Source: Cryoendolithus antarcticus (Eukaryota; Ascomycota; Dothideomycetes; Cladosporiales; Cladosporiaceae). Taken from it: 64,000 nucleotides of DNA. Location of the stretch: assembly GCA_002077065.1 (NCBI GenBank), contig NAJO01000037.1, positions 124,001 through 188,000 on the forward strand, written 5' to 3'. The notes under the pieces were generated by a model. It saw only the letters and a list, made by a program, of their open reading frames with translations, made no database searches and had not been told where the DNA came from. Shown here piece after piece: positions 33,700-44,352 of this stretch. Positions within the stretch are counted from its first letter, which is position 1, and each line of letters starts with the position of its first letter. The position numbers and the translations under genes are program-made.

Positions 33700-35124
33700 A
33701 TGGTGGGCAGATCCAATTTGACGAAGGACAACCGCAAGCAAAGCTTTATCGACGATGATCGCCCAACCAGCCCGACTGCACAGAAGAAGACGCGCCCAAA
33801 CGATCTTGAGTCGAGAAACAGCGCTCGATCAAACGGCAACGCGAAGCCAAGACCCGACGTATGGCGCTTTAAAGACGCCGCGAACCATGCATTGGCGGAC
33901 AAGCGAAGAGATGAGTTGAAGAAGGCGTTAGTGGAAGGCATTGATAGGCAGGAGCTGGAGAAGTTTCGCAAGAGCGACGATGAGCTCAAGGAGATCAAGG
34001 ACAAGAAGATCCGCAAATACTACGAGGGCGTCAATGATCGCCTCAACGACTGGCTTGAGGTCGATGCCATTGTCACAGCAGTTGCAGATGATGTTCTCGA
34101 GTCCATGGACCCTGATCCCGACCACGATGGCGAGGACGAGCGCGGCGGAGGCTTGCAGACCATGGCTGGCAACATTGCCTCCTTTCTCCCAGAAGAGGAA
34201 CAAGAGAGACGTCGGGCGGCCGAGAAGAAGGCAAAGTGGGCGATCAACATCAATGTCATTGCCAACATCATCCTGCTAACGGCGAAGCTCGTCGCAGCCA
34301 CACAATCTGGTTCCCTCTCCCTAATCGCCTCATTAGCAGACTCTGCGCTAGACTTGCTGTGTACACTCATCATCTACTCCACAAACAAGATCGTCGCCTG
34401 GCGCATCGGCGCACTCCAGCGCAAATTTCCCGTCGGGCGCAAACGCCTCGAGCCCCTCGGTATCATGGTCTTCAGCATCATCATGATCATCTCCTTCGCG
34501 CAGATCCTGCAAGAGTCGGTTGAAAAAATCATGCCCTTAAAAGGCACAGCCGAGGAGCTTCCTTGGGCAGCCATCGGCGCTCTGCTGGGCACAATCGTAT
34601 TGAAAGGGATCATTTGGTTCGGCTGTATACCCATCAAAACCACACAAGTGCAGGCTTTGGCTCAGGACTGCAAGACGGACGTCATTTTCAACTCACTCTC
34701 CCTGCTCTTCCCATACATCGGCTTCAAGGCGAATGTCTGGTGGCTCGATCCCGCTGGTGCTGGGTTCCTTTCGCTCTTCATCATCTACGACTGGGGTCAC
34801 ACTGCCTTTGAGAACGTCACGCGCTTGTCTGGCCAAGCGGCCGACGAGGCGTTTTTGAAGAAGGCTATGTACCTCGCCTACCGTTTCTCGCCTGTCGTTG
34901 AAGGCTTCAAGTCTGTCACGGCGTACCATGCTGGTGACGGCATCTGGGTGGAGTTCGATGTGCTCATGAAGGAGGATACGCAGTTGCGATACTCGCACGA
35001 TGTGGCTGAGACGCTACAGTACTGCGCTGAGGGTATGGATGAGGTGGACAGAGCATTCGTGACTTGCGATTACAGCAGCAAGGGACCTACCGGACACGCG
35101 GTGGACGCGGAGAGGACGCATTGA
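33700..35124 (+). CDS. CDF-family metal transporter, likely manganese type
   Basis: Cation diffusion facilitator exporting divalent metal from the cytosol into an organelle or out of the cell. Intronless, 474 aa. A hydrophilic N-terminal third of about 180 residues (KRRDELKKALVEG and an acidic patch) precedes six helices starting NVIANIILLTAKLVA. Helix 2 has SLADSALDLL, a DxxxD pair near residues 215-219, and helix 5 has AQDCKTDVIFN, another DxxxD near 323-327. In this family DxxxD in both helices is associated with Mn, while HxxxD is associated with Zn. A cytosolic C-terminal domain (VTAYHAGDGIWVEFDVLM, SHDVAETLQ) follows. Mn specificity is inference. Confidence 0.9.
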   Translation: MVGRSNLTKDNRKQSFIDDDRPTSPTAQKKTRPNDLESRNSARSNGNAKPRPDVWRFKDAANHALADKRRDELKKALVEGIDRQELEKFRKSDDELKEIKDKKIRKYYEGVNDRLNDWLEVDAIVTAVADDVLESMDPDPDHDGEDERGGGLQTMAGNIASFLPEEEQERRRAAEKKAKWAININVIANIILLTAKLVAATQSGSLSLIASLADSALDLLCTLIIYSTNKIVAWRIGALQRKFPVGRKRLEPLGIMVFSIIMIISFAQILQESVEKIMPLKGTAEELPWAAIGALLGTIVLKGIIWFGCIPIKTTQVQALAQDCKTDVIFNSLSLLFPYIGFKANVWWLDPAGAGFLSLFIIYDWGHTAFENVTRLSGQAADEAFLKKAMYLAYRFSPVVEGFKSVTAYHAGDGIWVEFDVLMKEDTQLRYSHDVAETLQYCAEGMDEVDRAFVTCDYSSKGPTGHAVDAERTH

Positions 35125-35696
35125 AAGGACATGTGGTGAAGAATCTACAGTGGAAAGACTGTTGGACTAAGACAGGGGGTTATGTACGCTGGTGAGAAGG
35201 GTGTAGTGTGTAGCATACTGCGGCGCCTAGAGCATATGTACAGGATAGCGTATCAAGAGTACATACATAGAGCACATCTTCCCGGGCTTCCGAGCACAAT
35301 AGTTCGCTTTCCGTGAGCCTGATCACAGCGTGACGGCGCTGTGGCGGCACTGTAGGGTTAGGGATGCTCACTTTAAGCACACCTTGGGGTTAAGTCACCG
35401 GTCGTACATATCCTGACCATGGGCCAGAGAGCTGCTCTCATCAGGAGACAGGTTGGCGAACCTTGTGGCCGCTGCTTTGGTTGAATTCTCACCGGCTTTC
35501 AGGACTGCTCGCTCGGTTTTGAGAGTACGAATGGGAAATGTATCAGTTATTCGTCTCATAGTTTGAGATTGACTAACGACGTTATTGGAACAAGAAGCGC
35601 ACATGACAACAAATTCAGATCGATGCAACGACGACTGTGAAAATAGGCCTATATGCACAGAGCAGCGATATAGTTTCACCTGTGATCTCTAGCTGT
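35125..35696. other. Intergenic, converging 3' flanks
   Basis: Lies between the convergent CDF and ferric reductase genes. No gene supported. Confidence 0.5.
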
Positions 35697-37536
35697 CTAT
35701 TCTCGACTATCCCAATAGAAGCCAACTTCTTCCCTTGTCCTCATCCCGGCCACCGCTGCCCGCAGATCACTCCCCATGCTCTCAGGCCCACTACCCAAGA
35801 TCTGCACATCGCCTCCTCTCGTTGCTGCTCGCTCTATGAAGTCTTCGACCATCGTCTGCATGCTCGGGTGCTCGTTTAGCATAAAGTCCACGCTGAATCG
35901 TGGCTGATCGATAGCAAGTAGAGCTTGCAGCACGGCGCCACTGGATAGGTCGGACACGGTCGAGGACGATGACTGATTAGAAGTCTTCTCACTATCGATC
36001 GCCTTGGCCTTTCCGCACACAGGCTTGATGTCACAGCACGGCGCAAGATGAGCTGTGCTCTCGCGAGTGACAAAGATCTTGATGCGCAAGCTGACATTGT
36101 CAGCGAGCATAGATTTGAGATCAGCCATTTCGCTGGATAGCCAGAGCAAGTCCTGAGCTCTTCGGATCACCCAGACGAAGTCGACGACAGCTTGAGGGAC
36201 GATGAGCTGACGGATCGCGGCGAAGGCTATGGGCAGTGTGAAAGTGACGCCGGTGCCGCCTGCGACTAGCAGGACGTTTTGCGTGTCGTATCTGGGGAAT
36301 CCGAGACCGTAGGGGCCAGTCATGATCGTGTCTATACTCCCTTTGCTCTGCGCTATAGCGGCAAGCTGACTCGTCTGGCCATTACGGACACGGAGTAAGT
36401 AAGTGTGATGCTGCACGTTGCTCCGAGGATCTGGCAGAGAGGCAGTCGTAAAAGGGTGCGAAGACCAGATACTTAAGGCTGGAAAGCACAGGAAGAAGTG
36501 CTGGCCCGGCTGCCATGCCTCCTTGTGCTCGAAGTCGAAGTCAATGCGTGCAACGATATCGTCGCCCTCGCCGATCATCCTCACTTCGGCGTTCGCCGGA
36601 CGGAAACCGAAATTGCCGCCCTTGACGACTCCCGTATGTAGCGCTAGTAATCTCAGCATCCTCACGCCTTGGTCGATGAAGATCAGTGCCAGACTCGGGA
36701 TCATCCAGCACGCAAGCTTCGCCCAATGTCCCCAGCAGGCGGCAATGTACAAAATAGCGATGATCCAGTGAGTCCACTTGAAGAACTCATAGCCAGTGCG
36801 CTTGATCGCCCAATGTGTGCTGAAAACAGTGAGGAAGGTGATGAATAGCATGGCAATGCAGCCCCAGACGGCGTACTGCTGCTTCAGAAAGTCGGTGTAG
36901 ACCTTGGGCTGGGGCTGGTACAGCCACGTCTCGACGAGTGTCCATCCGAGAGTGTGTAGGAACGACTGTGCGAAGATGATGCGGCCAAGCCACTTGTGCA
37001 GAAAGGAAAAGTGCTGGTACGGTATGCCAGTGACTAGACTCAGGAAACTTTCCCTCTGCGCAAGCAGAATAGCAAGTGGCGTGAGAGCATACGCGAGAGC
37101 ACCCACGCGGTCGGAGAATCCTCCGATGCCGGTGCGAGTATTGTACACGTTCGTATAACCCTTCACCGGGGTATACCACGTCTTGTCTCGGCACTCGCCC
37201 AAACCAGCTGCGTAGCGGAGCATCTACAAGCAGCCATCGTCGCTTGCTCGCTCCAACGGCATTGCACATCCAGTCGATCATTCCACCTACTCTCTGCGCG
37301 GGTCCACCCATTCGCCATCCTCGGATCGTAAGCCATAAAGTCAGTATGCCGAGTATGACACCCCACATGATGAAGGTGTACAGCATGGAAACATCATGCA
37401 TCCAGTACACAGCATCGAGATATTCGCAGGAGCTTGTGCATGGCAGGACCCGATCCGGGTAACCCCAGTGCTTGACGAGCGTAGCGTTCGCTGCATTATG
37501 ATCCTGAATGTGTCGGGCCTGTAAAGCGTTCGCCAT
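35697..37536 (-). pseudogene. Ferric-chelate reductase (FRE type) with a frame break
   Basis: Plasma-membrane flavocytochrome reducing extracellular Fe(III) with cytosolic NADPH. The N-terminal part starts at the ATG 37536 (MANALQARHIQDHNAA) and runs in one frame through a membrane helix (MLYTFIMWGVILGILTLW) to KRRWLLVDAPLRSWFGRV near 37190. The remainder is in a different frame from about 37190 to the stop at 35697: TWYTPVKGY, heme-binding helices with YQHFSFLHKW...FLHTLGW and FKWTHWIIA...GHW, FAD motif HPFTTAS and NADPH motif VAGGTGVT. Family members normally have another membrane helix exactly between FGRV and TWYTPV; here it is missing and the frame shifts. A cryptic 67-nt intron (GTAGGT...CTTGTAG) could restore the frame. 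Either a pseudogene, an assembly error or unusual splicing. Confidence 0.7.
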
Positions 37537-38128
37537 GGTGCTGCAGCAGAGCGTGTGGCCAGCGAGGTGGTCTTCCACGGAGGTCTAGAACGTGCCTCTA
37601 CCTTTACAGAGTGTATCGGTATTGAGTGCTGTTGTTGAAGTTCTCCGTCGAGAAATTGATATACTTCAGTCGTCGTGGCGAAAGAGCCGTCGTTCTCGGT
37701 TTCGCTCTGTCGCAGCAGCACAGCGCTACACTACCGCAGTCGTACTAAAGGTAGCAGATCTTGCTCACGATACAATTGGAGAAGCGCTAGGATGTTTGTA
37801 TGGCAGATGGTGGATCCAGCCAAGCCTAAACTTGCTCAAAAGGCCCATACCAAGCGTTTTACTCACCCGAACGTTGCAGCTGCCGAAATGTACTAGACAG
37901 AAGTCTAGCAAGGTGGCAACCTTTCCCACTCACGATCGCCTGCACTGTTACGTGCAGCTCGGTGTGGTGATAAGTCGTCTTGGCGATGTTGAGGGCTTTC
38001 TGAGTCTTGCCAGTCGCGACTCCATGCTACAGACGGTGCTGTCATTCTGTGCATCGTCAAGTTCGGCACAGCACATCGCTCGAGTAAGACTTCGGATCTG
38101 AGATACCTTCACTTCATGGCATTCTTAC
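37537..38128. other. Intergenic, promoter of ferric reductase
   Basis: Contains a single GATAAG at about 37967, which is too little to claim an iron-repressor (SreA-type) site. No gene supported. Confidence 0.45.
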
Positions 38129-39436
38129 TCAATCCGTGTCACTGCCATCTGCGAGCTCTGCCTCATCCTGCTTACGCTTGTCGAGTAGCTGCTGCCAATC
38201 GCGCGCAAACTCGCGCAGGCCTTCTCCACTCTGACTCGCGTCCACAACATCCTTGGGTAGCTTATGCGCGCTGTACTGCGGTGTGCTGAAGCTGTATGCC
38301 TCCGGATCGCTCTTTCTGACTAGTCGGAATTCGGGCAGCCACAGCTCGTCGTCGACGTCAGAGTCTGAGTCGGAATTTGCGTCTAGTATATCTTGTATCC
38401 TCTTCGTCTCGTTACGTCGATCTTCGTCATTCATTCCATTCGTTGTAGCGTTGCTCGACTCTTGTGCTTCTCCAGCAGGTCGGAAAGGCACCCTGATAGT
38501 CATCTCGGGCCATTCAAATTCCTCTTCCCTCTCCGGTGGCTCCTCTAGCTGCAACAGTTCCAGCCAACTGAACAACAGCGGATCCGTTCTCGGCGCCCAT
38601 GGGTTCACATCGATCAGCCAGACTCGCTCGTGCGGAGGTGGCACGTAGACATCAAACACAAAGTCCGCATCCTCAAATGTGTCCCGTAGTCGCACATCGA
38701 AGAACTCCTGGATTCTCGATCGGAGGTGGTCCTGCATGTCGAATAGGAAGTCGAAGTGGTTCAGATCGCGTTGACAGAGCGCAATCATTTTGCGATTTCG
38801 AACGAAGCACCGGAATTCGAGGGACGGGTGGAGATCGAAGGACTTTCGTAGAACCAGGTGGAAGGGTATCGTAGCCTGTGTCAACTCGGTCTTCGCCTCC
38901 ACCTCCTCTTCCTCAGTATCGTCGTAAGCGTGCTCCAGGTCGTGCGTGATGAAGTCGGAGGACTTGAGAAGGAGGTACACATCGTTTGCCGTCCGACAGT
39001 CCATGCTATTCGCATTCATCCATGTGGCGTCCTTGGGCGCTGACCAATTGAGCTTCGGTGTGGCCTTCCCACCTAGACTGGCGATCGTGTCGTTGATCGA
39101 TTTGTGCACTGGCCGCCAGTCTGCGGCAACATCCTCGACCTCCTCATCGTCCTGATCATCTGATGCTGTGTAGACTCCACTGTCATCTGACCACTCCACT
39201 TCGCCATCGTTCTCGTCGTCAGGGAGTACGATCCCGTCTGCGCGCAGATATTCGACAAAGGGCTGTGTGAGAGGGACGAGCCGTGCCTTTGGGGAGATCG
39301 TGCGGTATTTCGGCCACCAGGAATGGTATGAGCAATGTAGTATATGCGCTTTGGTGATGGGTCCGAAAGGCAGCGAACTTGGGACGCCATCTGGCGATGA
39401 GTCTCGCGATATATCTTCTTCTATGAGTGCAGGCAT
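38129..39436 (-). CDS. CDC123: CDC123 family, eIF2 assembly factor
   Basis: ATP-grasp-like factor that joins eIF2 gamma with eIF2 alpha to build the translation initiation complex; cytosolic. Intronless, 435 aa. Motifs: SWWPKYRTISPKARLVPL near the N terminus, LNWSAPKDATWMN, LVLRKSFDLHPSLEFRCFVR, LCQRDLNHFDFL and VWLIDVNPWAPRTDPLLFSW, the last carrying the metal/ATP-binding Asp-Asn. Relative to yeast it has an acidic insertion around residues 75-105 (DDENDGEVEWSDD and DQDDEEVED) and an acidic Ser/Asp patch near 345. The C-terminal quarter ends in an acidic tail. Confidence 0.93.
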   Translation of the reverse strand: MPALIEEDISRDSSPDGVPSSLPFGPITKAHILHCSYHSWWPKYRTISPKARLVPLTQPFVEYLRADGIVLPDDENDGEVEWSDDSGVYTASDDQDDEEVEDVAADWRPVHKSINDTIASLGGKATPKLNWSAPKDATWMNANSMDCRTANDVYLLLKSSDFITHDLEHAYDDTEEEEVEAKTELTQATIPFHLVLRKSFDLHPSLEFRCFVRNRKMIALCQRDLNHFDFLFDMQDHLRSRIQEFFDVRLRDTFEDADFVFDVYVPPPHERVWLIDVNPWAPRTDPLLFSWLELLQLEEPPEREEEFEWPEMTIRVPFRPAGEAQESSNATTNGMNDEDRRNETKRIQDILDANSDSDSDVDDELWLPEFRLVRKSDPEAYSFSTPQYSAHKLPKDVVDASQSGEGLREFARDWQQLLDKRKQDEAELADGSDTD

Positions 39437-39973
39437 CTCTACGAATGCTTCGAGGAAGCGAAAGAACTAGATATCAAATGTACAACAGTTTTCGGTCGTG
39501 ACTCTACAGTGACGGCAGGTACGCGGGAAGCTTCCGCTTTGAAGAGTAGCACGACATTCACTGCACATGACAACATATATCTCGTGCTTCTCTCGACCTT
39601 TGGAGCCTATGCTACTACGAAGCGAGCTGCGAGTGTCGATTAACCACCTGTATGACCTTGAAAGACTTGTTCAGTTAACTTTTTGAAATGTCGATTGCGC
39701 TCTCGTGATGGCTCAACTGTCAAATTCGCTGTTGCAGCTGCGACCATAGCAGCACACGCGAAGTGTGCCAGACAGTGAGAAAGACGGTTTCAGGTGTAAG
39801 CGAACGTTTGTACAATCGATCATTGAGCGTCGAGGATCAATTTTTCTGTACCTGCACTCAGCCCAAGTCTAGCAGCGCTGCATTACCTTTCCCCTCCAAC
39901 CCGTGTATCCCTTTCCCTCTATAGCCTTCATCCGCACCCTTCCCCTGATCAAGCGTGACATTGGTCACCAGAT
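39437..39973. other. Intergenic, no gene supported
   Basis: Holds the CDC123 promoter and the 3' flank of the permease gene. Nothing else recognised. Confidence 0.5.
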
Positions 39974-42118
39974 CTACTCTCGCTGGTATTCCTGGTCAAG
40001 CATGTGCACCTTCCCGAGGCGACCCTGCGGCAACCAAGCCTCAGCCGGAGTGAACCACCAAGTGGCAACACCCATGACCGTCGTGAAGGCAAAGATCACG
40101 GGCGAGTAGTTGAAGCCGGCTCCGGTGACTGGGAAGTACAGCGGCGAGAACAGCACGCAGGCCAGGTACAGGTTCCAGACGAATGTGATGAAAGTCAACG
40201 GCCGAGACCACTTGCCCAGAGACCACGACGCATGCTTGAAGTCATGTGGCGTGATAAATGTGCGACCAAATGCGATGAGCGCGTACGCCGTGATTGTCGG
40301 CACGCCGGCGGCAGAGACGAGAGACGCGAATGCTACTGGAGAGGCGAGGATGGTACAGAGCAGGAGAGCGGCGACGGCGTGCATCACGATGACCGCGTTC
40401 CTCGGCTCCTTCTTTGCCGACACCTGTGAGATCCAGCCACTGAATGGCAGCACGCCATCACGCGCAACAGCCCAGATGAGGCGTGAGCTTGCCACACCGG
40501 CGATGGTGATGTTGAAGAACAGACCGAGGATGCAGACGACATTCATGACGACGTGCGCTCGAGGTCCTAGAGCCAGGGCATAGATGTCAACGAACGGTTG
40601 CGGAGAGGCGAAGCTATACAGCACGTCCAGATCAGGCAGGCAGAACAGGAACATGATGACGAGGGGGAAGCCAATGACCGCAGAGGCAACAGCAGACCAG
40701 AAGATGCCGCGCGCGGCAGTAGTGCTGGCGTTGACTGTCTCTTCAGAGATATGTCCAGACGCTTCGAAGCCGACCAAGATGCCAGCAGTGACATAGTAGC
40801 TCAGCATCCAGTTCCATACAGGCGGCGCACCAGTCTCATTATAAGTCTGGGTAAAGACAAATTTCGCGTCCTGAAAACCGTAAGTCTTCGAAGCTCCGAT
40901 TGGCAGCCAGATCATGTTGAGAGCGAAATCGAGCAGGATGATGTATGTAGCCGCGCGGAAGATGTAGCTGTAAGTCTTGGGGTTGAGGTAATTCATGCCC
41001 ACTCCGAGGAATAAAATGACCTCAGAAACGATCCATTGCACGGCACGGAACTTGATATCGTTCACATCGGTCGAAAATTCCAGCCCGAAGACTGAGATCT
41101 CGGACAGCAGAAAGTTCGCCGTAGCCTGGCAGACGCTGGCGACGAAGGTGGTCCAAGCAGTCGTGCTCCACCAAGCCACAACAAAGCCGAACAGTCGACC
41201 ATACTTCTTACCGCCAGACTCAGCGGCCCAAAAGTAGATCGAGCCAGCTGCTGGCAGAGCTGAGCAAATCTCTGCGAGCACAGCAGCGGTGATGAAGACG
41301 AAGATACAGGTGATGATGTAGCTCGACCTTGATTGACTTGTCAGCGAGGGCGCAGGCGAAGGCAGTGAAGTCAACCCACCAGTAGGCCGCAGGTCCTCCA
41401 GCGCCAACACCGATCGTGAAGGTGGCTCTTATCCCGCCGACGGAGTACAGGGCCGCTGTTGCAGGTCAGTCTTCACGCTTATACTTCGGAGTGCCCACTT
41501 CGTCATTACCAAAGCTTGCAGCGAAGCTCTCGAAGAACTTCCACTGCCGGTGCAGCGACTGATCATGCGTTAGTAATTGCACTTGTCGCAGCAAGAGCGG
41601 AGATAACATACCTGCTTATACCCAAGTGCATTCTTCCAACCGTCAGTACTCACATCACACACAAGGAAAGGAGAGGTGGTAGGAGCATCGCTCGATAATA
41701 GTCATAGCAACTCCTTCCGCGCATACTAATGCGATCAAGTTGAACAGCGGTCTGATCTCAGGCGTTCGCCAGACACCCGCCTTCCTTGCCTCTGCCATCA
41801 AGCTTCACCCAGCAATCACTGAATGAAGCTCAACAGCAGGGTCACAAGAGAGGTCAAGTGCCAGCTAACAGCCACCCGCGTGCCATGACAATGTATACTT
41901 GATGCCTCATGAGATTACTCACTGGTATGCGACGGACGGGTTCATTGCGTTACTCAGATCGGATCGATGGCCTAGCCTTGTGGCCTTACCAGGTAGCGCT
42001 CGTCGCTGTCCATGCTGGCGGTTTCGGCGAAGTCGGATTGCAGCGGGTTCTGGGCTTTGATAGCATCGTTGCTAGCGGGCGAGTCGACCGACGTGCGGTC
42101 GGCGGTTTTGGAAGGCAT
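39974..42118 (-). CDS. APC-family amino acid/GABA/choline permease
   Basis: Twelve-helix APC-superfamily transporter, plasma or vacuolar membrane. Five exons: 42118-41990, 41632-41612, 41558-41510, 41455-41380, 41327-39974; all phases fit and give 542 aa. Exon 1 is a hydrophilic tail (MPSKTADRTS...DSDERYL). Exon 2 is a 21-nt micro-exon coding NALGYKQ, followed by SLHRQWKFFESFAASF, then AALYSVGGIRATFTIGVGAGGPAAYW and the long last exon with AEICSALPAAGSIYFWAAE, LVGFEASGHISEETVNASTTAARG and VMNVVCILGLFFNI. The ALGYKQ...W.FF.SF opening and EASGHISEET block are typical of the fungal GABA/choline/amino acid permease group. The first intron is long (357 nt), so a further small exon there is possible. 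Substrate not determined. Confidence 0.85.
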
Positions 42119-42561
42119 GACGACGAAGTGTACGGGATTGAGTGCGACTGTCAAACGATGCCGCGATTGTTGCAATGGGTTGATAAAGGAAAATGAATGG
42201 CGGCAGAAGAAAGCTCGCGACTTCAACCATATTTCCTTAGCCCCGCGGTAGCCGCAAAATGTATGTCATCGCTTAATCATTAGCGCGAGCAACCCCCATC
42301 TGCGCCGTCATCGGCCTGCATTAGAGACTGTGTCCATGCTGGCAATTGCTGGTGAAGGCTATCTATCAATACAGATGGTGATTTTGTTAACGCTTAACGG
42401 AATGTACATGTACTCAAATCTTCGACAGTACCTCGGGCAAGGCAAGCGCGATCCAACTTAATTATGTACTAGCTATATCAAAGTATAAACAGAAGCGACT
42501 GCAATGCACTAGATAGATCCTCCCTCTGCATTCAATCATGCGCATTCATCGAACCAGACAT
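42119..42561. other. Intergenic between permease and metalloprotease
   Basis: Permease promoter and metalloprotease 3' flank. A/T content rises around 42360-42500. No gene supported. Confidence 0.5.
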
Positions 42562-43524
42562 CTACTGCCCCTGCCTATACTGCGTCCACAGTGTCCCAAT
42601 CCTCGCCACCTGTCCTGGCGTAAAGTTCGTGTAGCAAGCATCAGTCGAGTAATCCATATAATTATGAATCGGATCAACCCCAGTCGTACTCGGGCACGAG
42701 TCCTTCGCCGGCTTACTCGGACATCCTTGCGTGCTGACACTCTCGAAAGGCGTGTCAGCAATGAGATCGCCATCACCAGTACACGCGTAGCCTTCGAATG
42801 TGTGCAGCAGGCCGAGCCAATGGCCCGTCTCGTGAATGGCCGTGCCGCCCTTGTTGTAGCCGCCGATGTTACCACCTGGCATCGTGCCGGCAGCGAGGTT
42901 GCAGCCGTCGGAGACGTACATTGAAGGATCTGCGCCTACAGGGACCTGGCTGGGAAGGGTGCAGGTGCCGAGGATGCCGCCTGTGAGATCGGAGTGGAAG
43001 TAAAGATTGAGGTCTGCGTAGGTGCCTTTCCGAAGTGCTTGCTTCAGGGCGTCCATATCGGTGCCATCGGCTACAGCCCAGGCATCGTTTGTGGTGAAGT
43101 CGGTGCGAGCGAGGGTGAAAGTCACGCCGATTGGGCTGTATGCGGCGTTCAGGGCTGTGAGCTGGTCATTGGCCATCTGCTGTGTGATAGTGCCGGCTTT
43201 GGCTGTCGTTGTGATGACATGGAAGTAGGCCTTCACGGCAATAGGCGTCTGTACTTGCTTCTTCGTGAGTGCTGTGGCTGCTCTGGCTCCATGTGCTGAC
43301 GTGAGATGCTTCTGGTGTAATCTCTGAATCCCCGCCTTGAAGTGGCTTGTGGCGTTCTTGAGTGTGACATCGCAGTCAAAGTGGTGGTACGTCTTGTTGG
43401 TCGCCGGATCGACAAAATGCGTTCCGTTGACATACTTGACAAAGTCGGCAGGACTAGGACTAGCGATCAGCTGTTTCGCCGTCGCCAATGCTGCAAAAGC
43501 AGCCAGAGTTAAAAATTGTCGCAT
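42562..43524 (-). CDS. Secreted M43 (pappalysin-type) zinc metalloprotease
   Basis: Extracellular endopeptidase of the fungal MEP1-like group. Intronless, 320 aa. Signal peptide MRQFLTLAAFAALATAKQ, then a prodomain region up to about residue 95. The catalytic site is AIHETGHWLGLLHTF, the HExxHxxGxxH zinc motif of metzincins, followed by the Met-turn NYMDYSTDACY. Cysteines in TCTL, DGCN, YACTGDGDLIADTP, TQGCP and KDSCP suit disulphides of the M43B group. The C terminus ends GQVARIGTLWTQYRQGQ. In plant-associated fungi these proteases are secreted and some act on host chitinases; that role here is only inference. Confidence 0.93.
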   Translation of the reverse strand: MRQFLTLAAFAALATAKQLIASPSPADFVKYVNGTHFVDPATNKTYHHFDCDVTLKNATSHFKAGIQRLHQKHLTSAHGARAATALTKKQVQTPIAVKAYFHVITTTAKAGTITQQMANDQLTALNAAYSPIGVTFTLARTDFTTNDAWAVADGTDMDALKQALRKGTYADLNLYFHSDLTGGILGTCTLPSQVPVGADPSMYVSDGCNLAAGTMPGGNIGGYNKGGTAIHETGHWLGLLHTFEGYACTGDGDLIADTPFESVSTQGCPSKPAKDSCPSTTGVDPIHNYMDYSTDACYTNFTPGQVARIGTLWTQYRQGQ

Positions 43525-44352
43525 CTTGGCTATGGAGGTCTAGACGTTTGCAGACTCGAGGGCTTCGCGTGGACAAGTCTCAGATCCCTGCACCTGTCAA
43601 CTGTTATGGACCGCTCCGTGGAATGCAGTTTCAGGTTCCACGTGTCAGTGACAGCTGTGGAATGCTCCTGCACCTGCGCGATCCTTTGTCGCTGGTAAGT
43701 TCCGAACGAGCAGCTGGTAGATTGCACACTGTCGCGGTTCGGAGGGCGTAGTGTCGCTGTGACAATGCTTGGCGGACTGTCGGCCGGTGTCAACACTATA
43801 TATTGTTGACGTTCGGAGAGTCGAGTCCGACCCAGTGCTATGGCTATTGGCACAAAGATCGTCGATCGACGTTTGCGTCCCCGTAGTTGGTTGTTGGACA
43901 AGCATCTGTGGGTCAGCGGACAAAGACAAGGACACTTCTCTGACATCTGGGCAGGATTAACCGTTGAGTCTGGAACGCTCCTATCAGCTGCTTGTCGTCA
44001 GCTCGCGTTCGAGACTGGTGATCAGACGCTCAGCGGGCCACATCGACGATGCGTAAGTTCGCTGCGTGGCGTAGGTGCCGGGTGTGCTATCGGTAGACAT
44101 GCCAACGCTGAGACACTGCACTGTGACCACTGCTGTCCTCGATGAGTATCGGAGGGCGTGGAGAAGGAAGTTGATAGAGAAAAGCATGTCGTGTACAACA
44201 TACGTACTTGGACACCTGGCCGGACGCTCGATCCATCCATAACGCCACTGTACCTTTGCTCGAATAAGCAAGATCTCCGAACGCCTGACAAATCGCCTTT
44301 CAAGTCGAAACAATAGCGATACAGTAAGCCTGAGACACGATGATGTCGTTAC
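43525..44352. other. Intergenic, no gene supported
   Basis: Metalloprotease promoter and 3' flank of the CDC50 gene. Short frames on both strands; nothing recognisable. Confidence 0.5.

Noticed and set aside
37960..37972. GATAAG as an iron-repressor site for the ferric reductase
   Set aside because: A single short GATA core without the extended consensus occurs by chance too often.
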